From Cyrtodaria siliqua (taxonomy: Eukaryota > Mollusca > Bivalvia > Adapedonta > Hiatellidae): DNA of 64,000 nt. Positions 1 to 11,993 of the stretch are shown here, in pieces. The stretch covers positions 19,157 through 83,156 of the forward strand of contig JAWPHD010011522.1 of the NCBI GenBank assembly GCA_037043455.1. The letters run 5' to 3'. The notes beneath the pieces are model-generated. The model saw only the letters and a list, made by a program, of their open reading frames with translations. It made no database searches and had not been told where the DNA came from. The stretch's first letter is position 1. Each line of letters opens with the position of its first letter. The position numbers and the translations under genes were made by a program.

Positions 1-126
1 CACAGCCATGATAATGTGCAGTTACTATACAGTATGATTATTGTGCAATAGATCTTAGAACGAGTGTAATAGCGGTTTGTTTACAGATTCAACTTGATTT
101 AATCAGAATTTAATTTGTTTATCATC

Positions 127-624
127 ACCTAATCTCTGTCTGGTACGTGAAACCGTGAAGAGGTTTTTGTTAACCGTGTAGCTTTTCCAAGTTGGTGTAC
201 AGCCGGGAATACGAGAGGTAGGTACTTTATTATTAAGCCAATATATTTTTTAATTTAGGTTTCAGCAACAGGTCAATGCACGTGGCATAGGCCCAAATAG
301 TCCAGTATTAAACACTGACTCCTGTCCGAGCTCTGCCTAGCGACAGGTGTAAGTAATCAATGTCCAAACTAAACACGTTTTTGTAAACAAAAAGATGAAA
401 CGGGCAACAACACGATTTTTGTCGTTCGGAAAGCACACTCGCAACTGTTTTGGTATATAAAAAAAGCGAATATTATCACACAGCTTGTACGTGAGGTACA
501 GCTGCCCATATTGAAGCTATATTATTAAGGATATTTGAGTTTGAAAAAATATCATTGTTCACCGTGTAGACCAAGTTCGTTGTCTGGTACGTGTTTCGGT
601 GTAGAGCTTTTATGATACGGTGTA
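127..624. repeat. Outer inverted arm, left part (first segment)
   Basis: This segment pairs in inverted orientation with 22546-23018. Blocks such as CACGTGGCAT, AAATAGTCCAGTATTAAACA and CCTAGCGACAGGTGTAAGTA (about 270-350) recur on the minus strand near 22800-22900. The last part (about 575-624) pairs with 20418-20466 instead. The arm contains degenerate internal repeats of CTGTCTGGTACGTG and ACCGTGTAGA. It continues after the foldback insertion at 8333. The outer edge near 127 is where similarity fades and is approximate. Confidence 0.8.
616..624 (+). repeat. 9-bp target site duplication, left copy
   Basis: TACGGTGTA lies immediately left of the foldback element and recurs at 8324-8332 immediately right of it. 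The inverted arm elsewhere in the window has a single uninterrupted copy (TACACCGTA, 20418-20426) in matching context, so it acts as an empty site. A 9-bp duplication fits Mutator-like and Foldback-type transposition. Confidence 0.85.
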
Positions 625-640
625 ATGACATGAACGTGAA

Positions 641-1489
641 GTTGGCAGTAGCAGTAGCAGCAGTAGCAGTAGCTACTGCTACTGCTACTGCTACTGCTAC
701 TGCTGTTACTGCCAGCAGTAGCAGCAGTAGCAGCAGTAGCAGTAGTTACTGCCAGCAGTAGCAGCAGTAGCAGTAGTTACTGCCAGCAGTAGCAGCAGTA
801 GCAGTAGTTACTGCTAGCAGTAGAGCACCATCTCTGTAGGTATATTCATCGCAAGTGTTTTCTTTGCGCATTATGTTGTTTCTACTTTCCACCATCATAT
901 TTAGCCGACAACCCCTTTCGCATATTTCGCAACAATCATATGTTTCCTACTGCTATTGCTACTGCTACTGCTACTGTTAACTACTGCCAGCAGTAGCAGC
1001 AGTACCAGCAGTAGCAGTAGCTACTGCCAGCAGTAGCAGCAGTAGAGTCAATAGTCATCTTAATTACGACGATATATGATCATCTATATATGATATTTCT
1101 TTGCGCAAGTATGTTGTTTCTACTTTCCCACCATCATGTTTAGCAGACAACCCCTTTCGCATCTTTCACAACCATCATATGTTTGCTTCTGCTATTGCTA
1201 CTGCTACTGCTGGCAGTAGTTAGGAGTAGCAGTAGCAGTAGCAGTAGCAGTAGCAGTAGCTACTGCCAGCAGTAGCAGCAGTAGCAGTAGCTACTACCAG
1301 CAGTAGCAGCAGTAGAGTCATTATCATCTTAATTACGACGATATATGATCATCGGTTTACTTTGCGCAAGTATGTTGTTTCTACTTTCCCACAATCATGT
1401 TTAACAGACAACCCCTTTCGCAACCGTCATATGTTTGCTACTGCTATAAATACTGCTACTGCTGTTTGATTGAAAGTTCGAAAGTATTA
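641..1489. repeat. CAGTAG/CTACTG microsatellite and spacer, left arm of foldback
   Basis: Imperfect runs of GCAGTAG and CTACTGC switch orientation repeatedly, creating small self-complementary sites such as CAGTAGCTACTG. They alternate with about 100-bp spacers (near 850-950, 1085-1190 and 1360-1430) containing ATGTTGTTTCTACTTTCC. The mirror-image counterpart is 7255-8300. Confidence 0.85.
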
Positions 1490-2452
1490 AAACACGTCTG
1501 GTCGTCGGATAACGAGTGTTGCCGGCGGGCAGATCAACATCATAGACACGCTGGCGCAGCGTTTTTTAAAAGCCTTTTGGTAGTGCTACTAAAATCACAC
1601 CATTTCAGACCGTTTATCACAATTTTGGTTCTACTGCTGTATGATTTAAAAATCGAAAGTAGTCAAAAACACGTCTGGTCGTCGGGTTTCGGGTGTTGCC
1701 GGCGGGCAGATCAACCACATAGACATGCTGTCGCAGTGTTTTTTTAAAGCCTTTTGGTAGTACTACTAAAATCACACCATTTGAGATTGTTTATCGCAGC
1801 TTTTGTTCTACTGCTGTAGTATTGAAGTCGAATAACGGTACATTTGAACGTGCGTTTTCTGTCGGATAACGAATGTTGCCGGCGGGCAGGTCAACATCAT
1901 AGACATGCTGGCGCAGTGTTTTTTAAAGACCTTTGCTAGTGCTACTAGAATCAACCTATTTGAAATTCTTTATCAACGTTTTAGTTCTACTGCTGTGTTA
2001 CTGAAGTTTGCACTGAAATAGACTCGAAATGGCGTTTTTGTCGGGTTTCGGGTGTTGCCGGCGGGCAGATCCATATCAAAGACACGCTGGCGCAGTGTTT
2101 TTTTAAAGCCTTTTGGTAGTGCTACTATAATCACACCATTTCAGATCGTTTATCACAGTTTTGGTTCTACTGCTGTATGATTGAAAGTTCGAAAGTAGTC
2201 AAAAACACGTCTGGTCGTCGGATGACGAGTGTTGCCGGCGGGCAGATCAACATCATCGACACGCTGGCGCAGTTTTTTATAAAAGCCTTTTGATACTGCT
2301 TCTAAAATCACACCATTTGAGATTGTTTATCGCAGCTTTTGTTCTACTGCTGTAGTACTGAAGTCGAATAACGGTACAGTTGAACGTTCGTTATCTGTCG
2401 GATAACGAGTGTTTCCGGCGGGCAGGTCAACATCATAGACATGCTGGCGCAG
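1490..2452. repeat. 180-bp satellite monomers, left arm (about 6 copies)
   Basis: The anchor GTTGCCGGCGGGCAG recurs near 1518, 1694, 1874, 2053, 2231 and (as a variant) 2411, a spacing of about 178 bp. The monomers belong to the same three types as the right arm but run in the opposite orientation. The array ends at the inversion centre near 2452. Confidence 0.85.
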
Positions 2453-5400
2453 TGTTTAAACAATCTCAAATGGTGTGATTTTAGTAGCACTACCAAAAGG
2501 CTTTCATAAAAAACTGCGCCAGCGTGTCTATGATATTGATCTGACCGCCGGCAACACCCGAAACCCGACAAAAACGCCATTTCGAGTCTATTTCAGTGCA
2601 AACTTCAGTAACACAGCAGTAGAACTAAAACGTTGATAAAGAATTTCAAATAGGTTGATTCTAGTAGCACTACCAAAGGTCTTTAATAAAACACTGCGCC
2701 AGCATGTCTATGATGTTGACCTGCCCGCCGGCAACATTCGTTATCCGACAGAAAACGCACGTTCAAATGTACCGTTATTCGACTTCAGTACTACAGCAGT
2801 AGAACAAAAACTGCGATAAACAATCTCAAATGGTGTGATTTTAGTAGCAGTACCAAAAGGCTTTCATAAAAAACTGCGCCAGCGTGTCTGTGATGTTGAT
2901 CTGCCCGCCGGCAACACTCGTCATCCGACGAGCAGACGTGTTTTTGACTACTTTCGAACTTTCAATCATACAGCAGTAGAACCAAAACTGTGATAAACGG
3001 TCTCAAATGGTGAGATTTTAGTAGCACTACCAAAAGGCTTTAAAAAAACACTGCGCCAGCGTGTCTATGATATTGATCTGACCGCCGGCAACACCCGAAA
3101 CCCGACAAAAACGCCATTTCGTGTATATTTCAGTGCAAACTTTAGTAACACAGCAGTAGAACTAAAACGTTGATAAAGAATTTCAAATAGGTTGATTCTA
3201 GTAGCACTACCAAAGGTCTTTAAAAAAACACTGCGCCAGCATGTCTATGATGTTGACCTGCCCGCCGGCAACATTCGTTATCCGACAGAAAACGCACGTT
3301 CAAATGTACCGTTATTCGACTTCAGTACTACAGCAGTAGAACAAAAACTGCTATAAACAATCTCAAATGGTATGATTTTAGTAGCACTACCAAAAGGCTT
3401 TCATAAAAAACTGCGCCAGCGTGTCTATGATGTTGATCTGCCCGCCGGCAACACTCGTCATCCGACGACCAGACGTATTTTTGACTACTTTCGAACTTTC
3501 AATCATACAGCAGTAGAACCAAAACTGTGATAAACGGTCTCAAATGGTGAGATTTTAGTAGCACTACCAAAAGGCATTAAAAAAACACTGCGCCAGCGTG
3601 TCTATGATATTGATCTGACCGCCGGCAACACCCGAAACACGACAAAAACGCCATTTCGAGTCTATTTCAGTGCAAACTTCAGTAACACAGCAGTAGAACT
3701 AAAACGTTGATAAAGAATTTCAAATAGGTTGATTCTAGTAGCACTACCAAAGGTCTTTGAAGAAACACTGCGCCAGCATGTCTATGATGTTGACCTGCCC
3801 GCCGGCAACATTCGTTATCCGACAGAAAACGCACGATTAAATGTACCGTTATTCGACTTCAGTACTACAGCAGTAGAACAAAAACTGCGATAAACAATCT
3901 CAAATGGTGTGATTTTAGTAGCACTACCAAAAGGCTTTCATAAAAAACTGCGCCAGCGTGTCTGTGATGTTGATCTGCCCGCCGGCAACACTCGTCATCC
4001 GACGACCAGACGTGTTTTTGACTACTTTCGAACTTTCAATCATACAGCAGTAGAACCAAAACTGTGATAAACGGTCTCAAATGGTGAGATTTTAGTAGCA
4101 CTACCAAAAGACTTTAAAAAAACACTGCGCCAGCGTGTCTATGATATTGATCTGACCGCCGGCAACACCCGAAACCCGACAAAAACGCCATTTCGAGTCT
4201 ATTTCAGTGCAAACTTCAGGAACACAGCAGTATAACTAAAACGTTGATAAAGAATTTCAAATAGGTTGATGCTAGTAGCACTACCAAAGGTCTTTAAAAA
4301 AACACTGCGCCAGCATGTCTATGATGTTGACCTGCCCGCCGGCAACATTCGTTATCCGACAGAAAACGCACGTTCAAATGTACCGTTATTCGACTTCAGT
4401 ACTACAGCAGTAGAACAAAAACTGCGATAAACAATCTCAAATGGTATGATTTTAGTAGCACTACCAAAAGGCTTTCATAAAAAACTGCGCCAGCGTGTCT
4501 ATGATGTTGATCTGCCCGCCTGCAACACTCGTCATCCGACGATCAGACGTATTTTTGACTACTTTCGAACTTTCAATCATACAGCAGTAGAACCAAAACT
4601 GTGATAAACGGTCTCAAATGGTGAGATTTTAGTAGCACTACCAAAAGGCATTAAAAAAACACTGCGCCAGCGTGTCTATCATATTGATCTGACCGCCGGC
4701 AACACCCGAAACACGACAAAAACGCCATTTCGAGTCTATTTCAGTGCAAACTTCAGTAACACAGCAGTAGAACTAAAACGTTGATAAAGAATTTCAAATA
4801 GGTTGATTCTAGTAGCACTACCAAAGGTCTTTAAAGAAACACTGCGCCAGCATGTCTATGATGTTGACCTGCCCGCCGGCAACATTCGTTATCCGACAGA
4901 AAACGCACGTTCAAATGTACCGTTATTCGACTTCAGTACTACAGCAGTAGAACAAAAACTGCGATAAACAATCTCAAATGGTGTGATTTTAGTAGCACTA
5001 CCAAAAGGCTTTCATAAAAAACTGCGCCAGCGTGTCTGTGATGTTGATCTGCCCGCCGGCAACACTCGTCATCCGACGACCAGACGTGTTTTTGACTACT
5101 TTCGAACTTTCAATCATACAGCAGTAGAACCAAAACTGTGATAAACGGTCTCAAATGGTGAGATTTTAGTAGCACTACCAAAAGGCTTTAAAAAAACACT
5201 GCGCCAGCGTGTCTATGATATTGATCTGACCGCCGGCAACACCCGAAACCCGACAAAAACGCCATTTCGAGTCTATTTCAGTGCAAACTTCAGTAATACA
5301 GCAGTAGAACTAAAACGTTGATAAAGAATTTCAAATAGGTTGATTCTAGTAGCACTACCAAAGGTCTTTAAAAAAACACTGCGCCAGCATGTCTATGATG

Positions 5401-7254
5401 TTGACCTGCCCGCCGGCAACATTCGTTATCCGACAGAAAACGCACGTTCAAATGTACCGTTATTCGACTTCAGTACTACAGCAGTAGAACAAAAACTGCG
5501 ATAAACAATCTCAAATGGTATGATTTTAGTAGCACTACCAAAAGGCTTTCATAAAAAACTGCGCCAGCGTGTCTATGATGTTGATCTGCCCGCCGGCAAC
5601 ACTCGTCATCCGACGACCAGACGTATTTTTGACTACTTTCGAACTTTCAATCATACAGCAGTAGAACCAAAACTGTGATAAACGGTCTCAAATGGTGAGA
5701 TTTTAGTAGCACTACCAAAAGGCATTAAAAAAACACTGCGCCAGCGTGTCTATGATATTGATCTGACCGCCGGCAACACCCGAAACCCGACAAAAACGCC
5801 ATTTCGAGTCTATTTCAGTGCAAACTTCAGTAACACAGCAGTAGAACTAAAACGTTGATAAAGAATTTCAAATAGGTTGATTCTAGTAGCACTACCAAAG
5901 GTCTTTAAAGAAACACTGCGCCAGCATGTCTATGATGTTGACCTGCCCGCCGGCAACATTCGTTATCCGACAGAAAACGCACGTTCAAATGTACCGTTAT
6001 TCGACTTCAGTACTACAGCAGTAGAACAAAAACTGCGATAAACAATCTCAAATGGTATGATTTTAGTAGCACTACCAAAAGGCTTTCATAAAAAACTGCG
6101 CCAGCGTGTCTATGATGTTGATATGCCCGCCGGCAACACTCGTCATCCGACGACCAGACGTATTTTTGACTACTTTCGAACTTTCAATCATACAGCAGTA
6201 GAACCAAAACTGTGATAAACGGTCTCAAATGGTGAGATTTTAGTAGCACTACCAAAAGGCTTTAAAAAACACTGCGCCAGCGTGTCTATGATATTGATCT
6301 GACCGCCGGCAACACCCGTAACCCGACAAAAACGCCATTTCGAGTCTATTTCAGTGCAAACTTCAGTAACACAGCAGTAGAACTAAAACGTTGATAAAGA
6401 ATTTCAAATAGGTTGATTCTAGTAGCACTACTAAAGGTCTTTAAAAAAACACTGCGGCAGCATGCCCATGATGTTGACCTGCCCGCCGGCAACACTCGTT
6501 ATCCGACAGAAAACGCACGTTCAAATGTACCGTTATTCGACTTCAGTACTACAGCAGTAGAACAAAAACTGCGATAAACAATCTCAAATGGTGTGATTTT
6601 AGTAGCACTACCAAAATGCTTTTATAAAAAACTGCGCCAGCTTGTCTATGATGTTGATCTGCCCGCCGGCAACACTCGTCATCCGACGACCAGACGTGTT
6701 TTTGACTACTTTCGAACTTTCAATCATATAGCAGTAGAACCAAAACTGTGATAAACGGTCTCAAATGGTGAGATTTTAGTAGCACTACCAAAAGGCTTTA
6801 AAAAAACACTGCGCCAGCATGTCTATGATATTGATCTGCCCGCCGGCAACACTCGTTATCCGACAGAAAACGCACGTTCAAATGTACCGCTGTACAGACT
6901 TCAGTACTACAGCAGTATAACAAAAACTGCGATAAACAACCTCAAATAGTGTTATTTTAGTAGCACTACCAAAATGCTTTAAAAAAACTCTACGCCAACG
7001 TGTCTATGTGGTTGATCTGCCCGCCGGCAACACCCGAAACCCGACGACCAGACGTGTTTTTGACTACTTTCGAACTTTCAATCATACAGCAGTAGAACCA
7101 AAATTGTGATGAACGTTCTGAAATGGTGTGATTTTAGTAGCACTACCAAAAGGCTTTAAAAACGCTGCGCCAGCCTGTCTATGATGTTGATCTGCCCGCC
7201 GGCAACACTCGTTATCCGACGACCAGACGTGTTTTACTACTTTCGAACTTTCAA
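2453..7254. repeat. 180-bp satellite with 3-mer/6-mer higher-order structure, right arm
   Basis: About 27 monomers are marked by CCGCCGGCAAC. Three types follow in strict order. After the anchor they read ACCCGAAACCCGAC, ATTCGTTATCCGACAG and ACTCGTCATCCGACGA. This gives a trimer of about 538 bp. Subtle variants (TGGTGTGAT versus TGGTATGAT near 2832, 3368, 3905, 4442, 4979 and 5517) alternate between trimers, so part of the array repeats as a hexamer of about 1074 bp. Order decays after about 6050. Confidence 0.85.
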
Positions 7255-8300
7255 TCAAACAGCAGTAGCAGTAGCAGTAGCAAACATATGACGGTTGCGA
7301 AAGGGGTTGTCTGTTAAACATGATTGTGGGAAAGTAGAAAAAACATACTTCTGCGAAGAAAACCGATGATCATAATTATATCGTCGTTATTAAGATGATA
7401 TTGACTCTACTGCTGGTACTGCTGGCAGTAGCTACTGCTACTGCTGCTACTGCTGGCAGTAGTTAGCAGTAGCAGTAGCAGTAGCAATAGCAGAAGCAAA
7501 CATATGATGGTTGCGAAAGATGTGAAAGGGGTTGTCTGCTAATCATGATGGTGGGAAAGTAGAAACAACATACTTGCGCAAAGAAATATCATATATAGAT
7601 GATCATATATCGTCGTAATTAAGATGACTATTGACTCTACTGCTTCTACTGCTGGCAGTAGCTACTGCTGGCAGTAGTTAGCAGTAGCAGTAGCAATAGC
7701 TGTAGGAAACATATGATTGTTGCGAAATATGCGAAAGGGGTTGTCTGCTAAACATGATGGTGGGAAAGTAGAAACAACATAATGCGCAAAGAAAAAAACG
7801 CGATGAATATACCTACTGAGATGATGTTCTACTGCTAGCAGTATCTACTGCTACTGCTGCTACTGCTGCTACTGCTGCTACTGCTGGCAGTAACTACTGC
7901 TACTGCTGCTACTGCTGGCAGTAGCTACTGCTACTGCTGCTACTGCTGGCAGTAGTTAGCAGTAGCAGTAGCAATAGCAGTAGGAAACATATGATTGTTG
8001 CGAAATATGCGAAAGGGGTTGTCTGCTAAATATGACGGTGAGAAAGTAGAAACAACATAATGCGCAAAGAAAAAAACGCGATGAATATACCTACTGAGAT
8101 GGTGTTCTACTGCTAGCAGTATCTACTGCTACTGCTGCTACTGCTGGCAGTAACTACTGCTACTGCTGCTACTGCTGGCAGTAACTACTGCTACTTCTGC
8201 TACTGCTGGCAGTAACTACTGCTACTGCTGCTACTGCTGGCAGTAACAGCAGTAGCAGTAGCAGTAGCAGTAGCTACTGCTACTGCTGCTACTGCTACTG
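7255..8300. repeat. CTACTG microsatellite and spacer, right arm of foldback
   Basis: This is the inverted counterpart of 641-1489. CTACTGCTGGCAGTAG-type blocks alternate with spacers containing AAACATATGATTGTTGCGAA and GAAAGTAGAAACAACATA. It is longer than the left side because the CTGCTACTG blocks have expanded. Confidence 0.85.
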
Positions 8301-8323
8301 CCAACTTCACGTTCATAATACAT

Positions 8324-8332
8324 TACGGTGTA
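8324..8332 (+). repeat. 9-bp target site duplication, right copy
   Basis: TACGGTGTA is followed by TTATTTTCAAGATGGCGG, the direct continuation of the outer arm seen uninterrupted on the minus strand at 20401-20426. Confidence 0.85.
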
Positions 8333-8500
8333 TTATTTTCAAGATGGCGGAAAATGCTTACGTCGGGAAGTATGTTTCCAGTAATTTCACCTGGATTGTT
8401 CATATCCATCGTTTATATTATATATAATCATACTTGAACTATCGGGGGAGGTCCAATGTCTTTAATTATTCCCGTCAATCTCACTGATCTCCGTTTTTAA
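8333..8500. repeat. Outer inverted arm, left part (second segment)
   Basis: Pairs with 20255-20417 on the opposite strand. Shared blocks include TTATTTTCAAGATGGCGG, TTTCACCTGGATT, ATATCCATCGTTTATATTAT and ATTATTCCCGTCAATCTCAC. It contains CAAGATGGCGG, a YY1-type motif, also kept in the other arm. Confidence 0.85.
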
Positions 8501-9053
8501 AACCACAATCAGCTCTCACAACCAGTGGTTTCCTATTTTTAAAAAATGAATCGAGAGATTACCACTATTTTGGTGTCTGGGAGTCATTTAGAGGCATTCT
8601 TACTCCTAGAAGGTGCATAAATATTCGAATCTTTTAGTTCAACCTGCATGGCCGGTAGAAGCTACACACATCAGATAAAGGCAGGGCTTACCCTGAACAG
8701 CTGATAATACACTGAACTAAAATTATTAGTGTTTAATAATGCTAGCCTCTAAACTGCATAGGTGCTGATAAAGAATACCATAATCTGTGATATTTTGTAA
8801 TTAGACTATATTAACGGCATATTGTAAAGAATTAAAATAGCATAATAACACAAACTTATTCACACTATTGCAGATTGATCATAATGACCAGAACATTTGA
8901 AAATTAAGACAATTTGAAAGTTTAGCATTGTCTTTAATTCGTTCAAGGTTATCGCCTGTATTATGTGGTTCCATTTTTACAGATATAGTATTAAATAGTT
9001 TCCAAAGAATGTCTAATCATTATTACAATTACATCAGTATGAGTAATTAATTC
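8501..9053. other. Unassigned AT-rich sequence
   Basis: This is the start of the interior enclosed by the outer arms. I see no open frame of note, tandem array or recognisable element. Confidence 0.4.
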
Positions 9054-9211
9054 AAGGTTTACCACCACTAGTTACATGTAAACCTTAGAGATGTAGTCGA
9101 ATGTAGTTCCTATAATAAAAAGTAATCCCTCCTCTTTTGATGGAAATGGGCATTATAAGTAGGGGAAAACTGCCAATTTCTATTCGATTTTATGGTTGTA
9201 TATATAAGAAG
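9054..9211 (+). repeat. 158-bp direct repeat, copy 1
   Basis: Runs from AAGGTTTACCACCACTAG to GGTTGTATATATAAGAAG. It matches 10372-10528 in the same orientation with few substitutions, including the block TCCCTCCTCTTTTGATGG. The two copies enclose 1.16 kb of non-coding sequence. They do not begin TG and end CA, so they are not obvious LTRs. A duplication or a repeat family inserted twice are alternatives. Confidence 0.8.
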
Positions 9212-10371
9212 CGTATTAATAGGTTTTACTGGATAACTGATGAATATTTTCGAAACTTACACTTTGTGAGCAATGAAAATAGTCAATCAATGAAAACAGC
9301 TGTACCCTTGGCCCGTTTATTAAACAAACCAGAACTTTCTTACATGTCGAGTGACCCCACCTTTTCTGTTGATTTTCCAAGAGGAAAACTAGTTTTCTAT
9401 ATGAACATTACACTGCTGCATTATCCATACTTGTGTTGAGTTGGCAGCAAATCATTACTATGTGACACTTTAACATTGGTGTCTATGGGGGAAATAATTA
9501 GTGGTATCACACCTGTAAGAGATACGTGCAGTAATTTGGACACGCTCAGATTCGTACATAGGGACATTTTTTCGATAACAATTGGTAAAATAAGCTCAGA
9601 AATAAGTTTTCCATAGTTTATTACATAGTTCTGAGCGGTTTTAGTCCAATTTTGTCTATAGAAGCCGTAATTTTGAGTTTCATTTTTTTCGTGTTTAAAA
9701 TGACGTGTTTGTGAAGGGTTTGCAATTGAACTATGTCTTTTTGGTATCAACACGTGGGGTTGCATGTTTGCAACATGTTTTCATGAATTAAATCTACATG
9801 GCAACAGGTTTCGTAGGCATGAAACCACTAAATCTTTCCCTACCCCTCTAAAATAGAATAGTGTGAAAAATGAAGATTTGTGTAAACGGTAAAATATTAT
9901 TCCTTATCATTCAAACTCGACTTGTTAGCGTTCAGCTAGTATCAATTTAGATTTTAGCGGTATTTTTGGCATTTTTAAACTCGTATTCGCTACTACATTC
10001 AGGTAAGGTACCACCAATTTTGAAGAATTTGCTTAAACAATCAATTTTGGCATGAAAATCGACATAAATTGGCATATTCATCGCCCTAATTGTACCTAAA
10101 ATGCATATTTTATTTATGTCTATTGGATGTTCTAAACATTTAATCTATTTAATATTATGTATTGACAAGAAATGCCATTTAGTATGACAATTCAGATAGT
10201 GTAAAAGTTCTGACTTTTGACGATTTCAGACTATTGTCCTTGGTATTCACAGAACCATATCTCGGCAAATACACATTCGATTTGCCTGAAGTAGGTGTTT
10301 TTAAGCTTGTTATGAAAATGACAACATAAAGTTCTCATTTAAGAAAAATCTGAACATGTTTTCTTCTCTTA
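9212..10371. other. Non-coding spacer between two direct repeats
   Basis: AT-rich with no convincing protein. Short frames on both strands (for example 9421-9765 minus) resemble no family and lie in ordinary AT-rich sequence. Confidence 0.4.
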
Positions 10372-10528
10372 AAGGTTTACCACCACTAATTACATGTAAA
10401 CATTCAACGTGTAATCGAATGTAGTTCCTATAATAAAAAGTATCCCTCCTCTTTTGATGGATATGGGCATTATAAGTAGGGGAAAACTGCCCATTTCTAT
10501 TCGATTTTATGGTTGTATATATAAGAAG
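10372..10528 (+). repeat. 158-bp direct repeat, copy 2
   Basis: Second copy of the 9054-9211 repeat, starting AAGGTTTACCACCACTAATT. After its last shared block the sequence diverges at once from that following copy 1, giving a sharp repeat edge. Confidence 0.8.
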
Positions 10529-10529
10529 T

Positions 10530-10760
10530 AGTGTTATTTTTACTAGTCCTTTGGGACCAGCGAGCCCAATATAGGTGGTTTTGAAGTAGAATACCGCTTA
10601 AGCCGGTGCCAGGGGGCGTGAGAAGTGTTGCTTCTTTCATTACTTCTCATGAACAGACTCCATAAAACCGAGTCTGCAGCTTTATTCTCTTAATTGTGTT
10701 TGTTGCTCCCAAAGGATCACCTTTATCAGTATATATTTCAAATAATCTTGTTTACATTAA
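10530..10760. repeat. Dispersed repeat family A, copy 1
   Basis: The block CATGAACAGACTCCATAAAA, a short hairpin (GACTC/GAGTC around ATAAAACC) and TGTGTTTGTTGCT recur at 34417-34510 in the same orientation. The 34 kb copy lies in intron 1 of the hydrolase gene. It is probably the end of a dispersed transposable element. I cannot name the family. Confidence 0.6.
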
Positions 10761-11939
10761 TTTAAATAATACCTAGTTGTAACATTCCAGCCACCTGTTA
10801 TGTTTATAAGTGATTAGTTAGATAACAATTTGTGATAGATAATTAGAGAACTAGATACAAGACTATAACCTTGCATTTCATCCACATCTCATAATCAAGA
10901 GGCAAATAAACAAAGACAATAAACAAAGGCAGTCCACTATCAGTGACAGTGGTGGGTTTCAGTAATGTATAAACTAGATTCACGACTGATAATTACTGTT
11001 GAACTTACCAGTAATTTATGTAAAGATATACAATTAAAGAAAAACATATAAAGAGTATTATTTATTTCAATGTCATATTTTTTATTGTATATCAGTAAGG
11101 CATAGTCCCCTTCCCTCTCAGTCTCCCCCTTTAATAATGGAACAAACTCGGGTCAAGACCTGTTTAAATCTCCCTACAGAAAGTGAATGAGAAATAACGT
11201 TGAAAACAATTGGATACTTTATTTCGTTTTTTTGAATATAACAATTGGAATTTTGACGAATTTTTAGTAAAATCAAAGTGCCACAGATCCATGTGGAGGA
11301 AATGATGCTAATGATCATTATAGTGATGATAATGACGATAGTGATGATAATGCAAGACAAACTATAGCATTTGGTTGATACGAATGAAATAGTGATGATG
11401 ATGATGATGATGATGAGGACAATAATGACAACAACAGACAAGCTGCCAACCAGAATGAAGATCAGAGATGTGGACACTGTTTTATTGCACCATATATTAC
11501 CACCAAACGTCAAACTTGGCTTGGTGATGGTGCAAACCCGCACCCTAGAAATAGCAGTATCCGGAAATTGAAGTACAGGAAGTTTTGGAATATGGTGTCC
11601 AATGCTGGAGCCTGGTATCTCCAAGAATAATAACAAAAAAGCAAAGACTCCTAAATAGAGAGAGCGATCATGATGACAATGTTTGGACTCTTAGGGAGAT
11701 TATGTCTTTATGTGTTCTGACAGAGTTCAGAAACCTGTATCCAAATCCACCCGGTCAGCCATATATGGGACATAAGTGGAACTAGATAATATTTTCATGT
11801 TTTATGACACCTAACAATCGATTTTCATGACTAATTTACAGATCCTTAATTAACTATATATTCTTAGAAAAGTGTCTTATTATATTCTAAATAAAAAATT
11901 TTGTATTCACTATCAGGTGTTCGGTCGCCACCTACATCC
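10761..11939. other. Unassigned sequence with a short GAT microsatellite
   Basis: A GATGAT microsatellite lies near 11394-11415, with degenerate copies around it. Otherwise non-coding and AT-rich. Frames across 11118-11785 on both strands are mostly low-complexity. Confidence 0.4.
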
Positions 11940-11993
11940 GGTCACGTCGGACATGTTTTCTTGTGAGTGAGTGATTTTTCTGCAAAATTCAAA

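Larger units (their letters stand above)
625..8323. mobile_element. Foldback-type transposon made of inverted tandem arrays
   Basis: The 7.7 kb element begins ATGACATGAACGTGAAG and ends with the near reverse complement (CTTCACGTTCATAATACAT). It is a large asymmetric palindrome. Reading inward from each end come a CAGTAG-type microsatellite, a block containing CATATGATTGTTGCGAAA and AAAGGGGTTGTCTG, then an array of about 180-bp monomers. Orientation switches at about 2452, at a TTTAAA. The left arm has about 6 monomers and the right about 27. There is no coding region, so it must be non-autonomous. Open frames here merely cross repeats. The 9-bp duplication on both sides shows it arrived by transposition. 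Long terminal inverted repeats built from tandem repeats are the hallmark of Foldback elements. The superfamily (MULE-like or other) cannot be settled without a transposase. Confidence 0.85.

Noticed and set aside
1397..7321. Frames reading MFNRQPLSQPSYVCYCY and similar at both ends of the foldback element
   Set aside because: They cross microsatellite and 180-bp satellite sequence, and appear in both arms because the arms are inverted copies.
9054..10528. LTR retrotransposon bounded by the direct repeats
   Set aside because: No TG...CA ends, no primer-binding site or polypurine tract seen, and no gag or pol between them.
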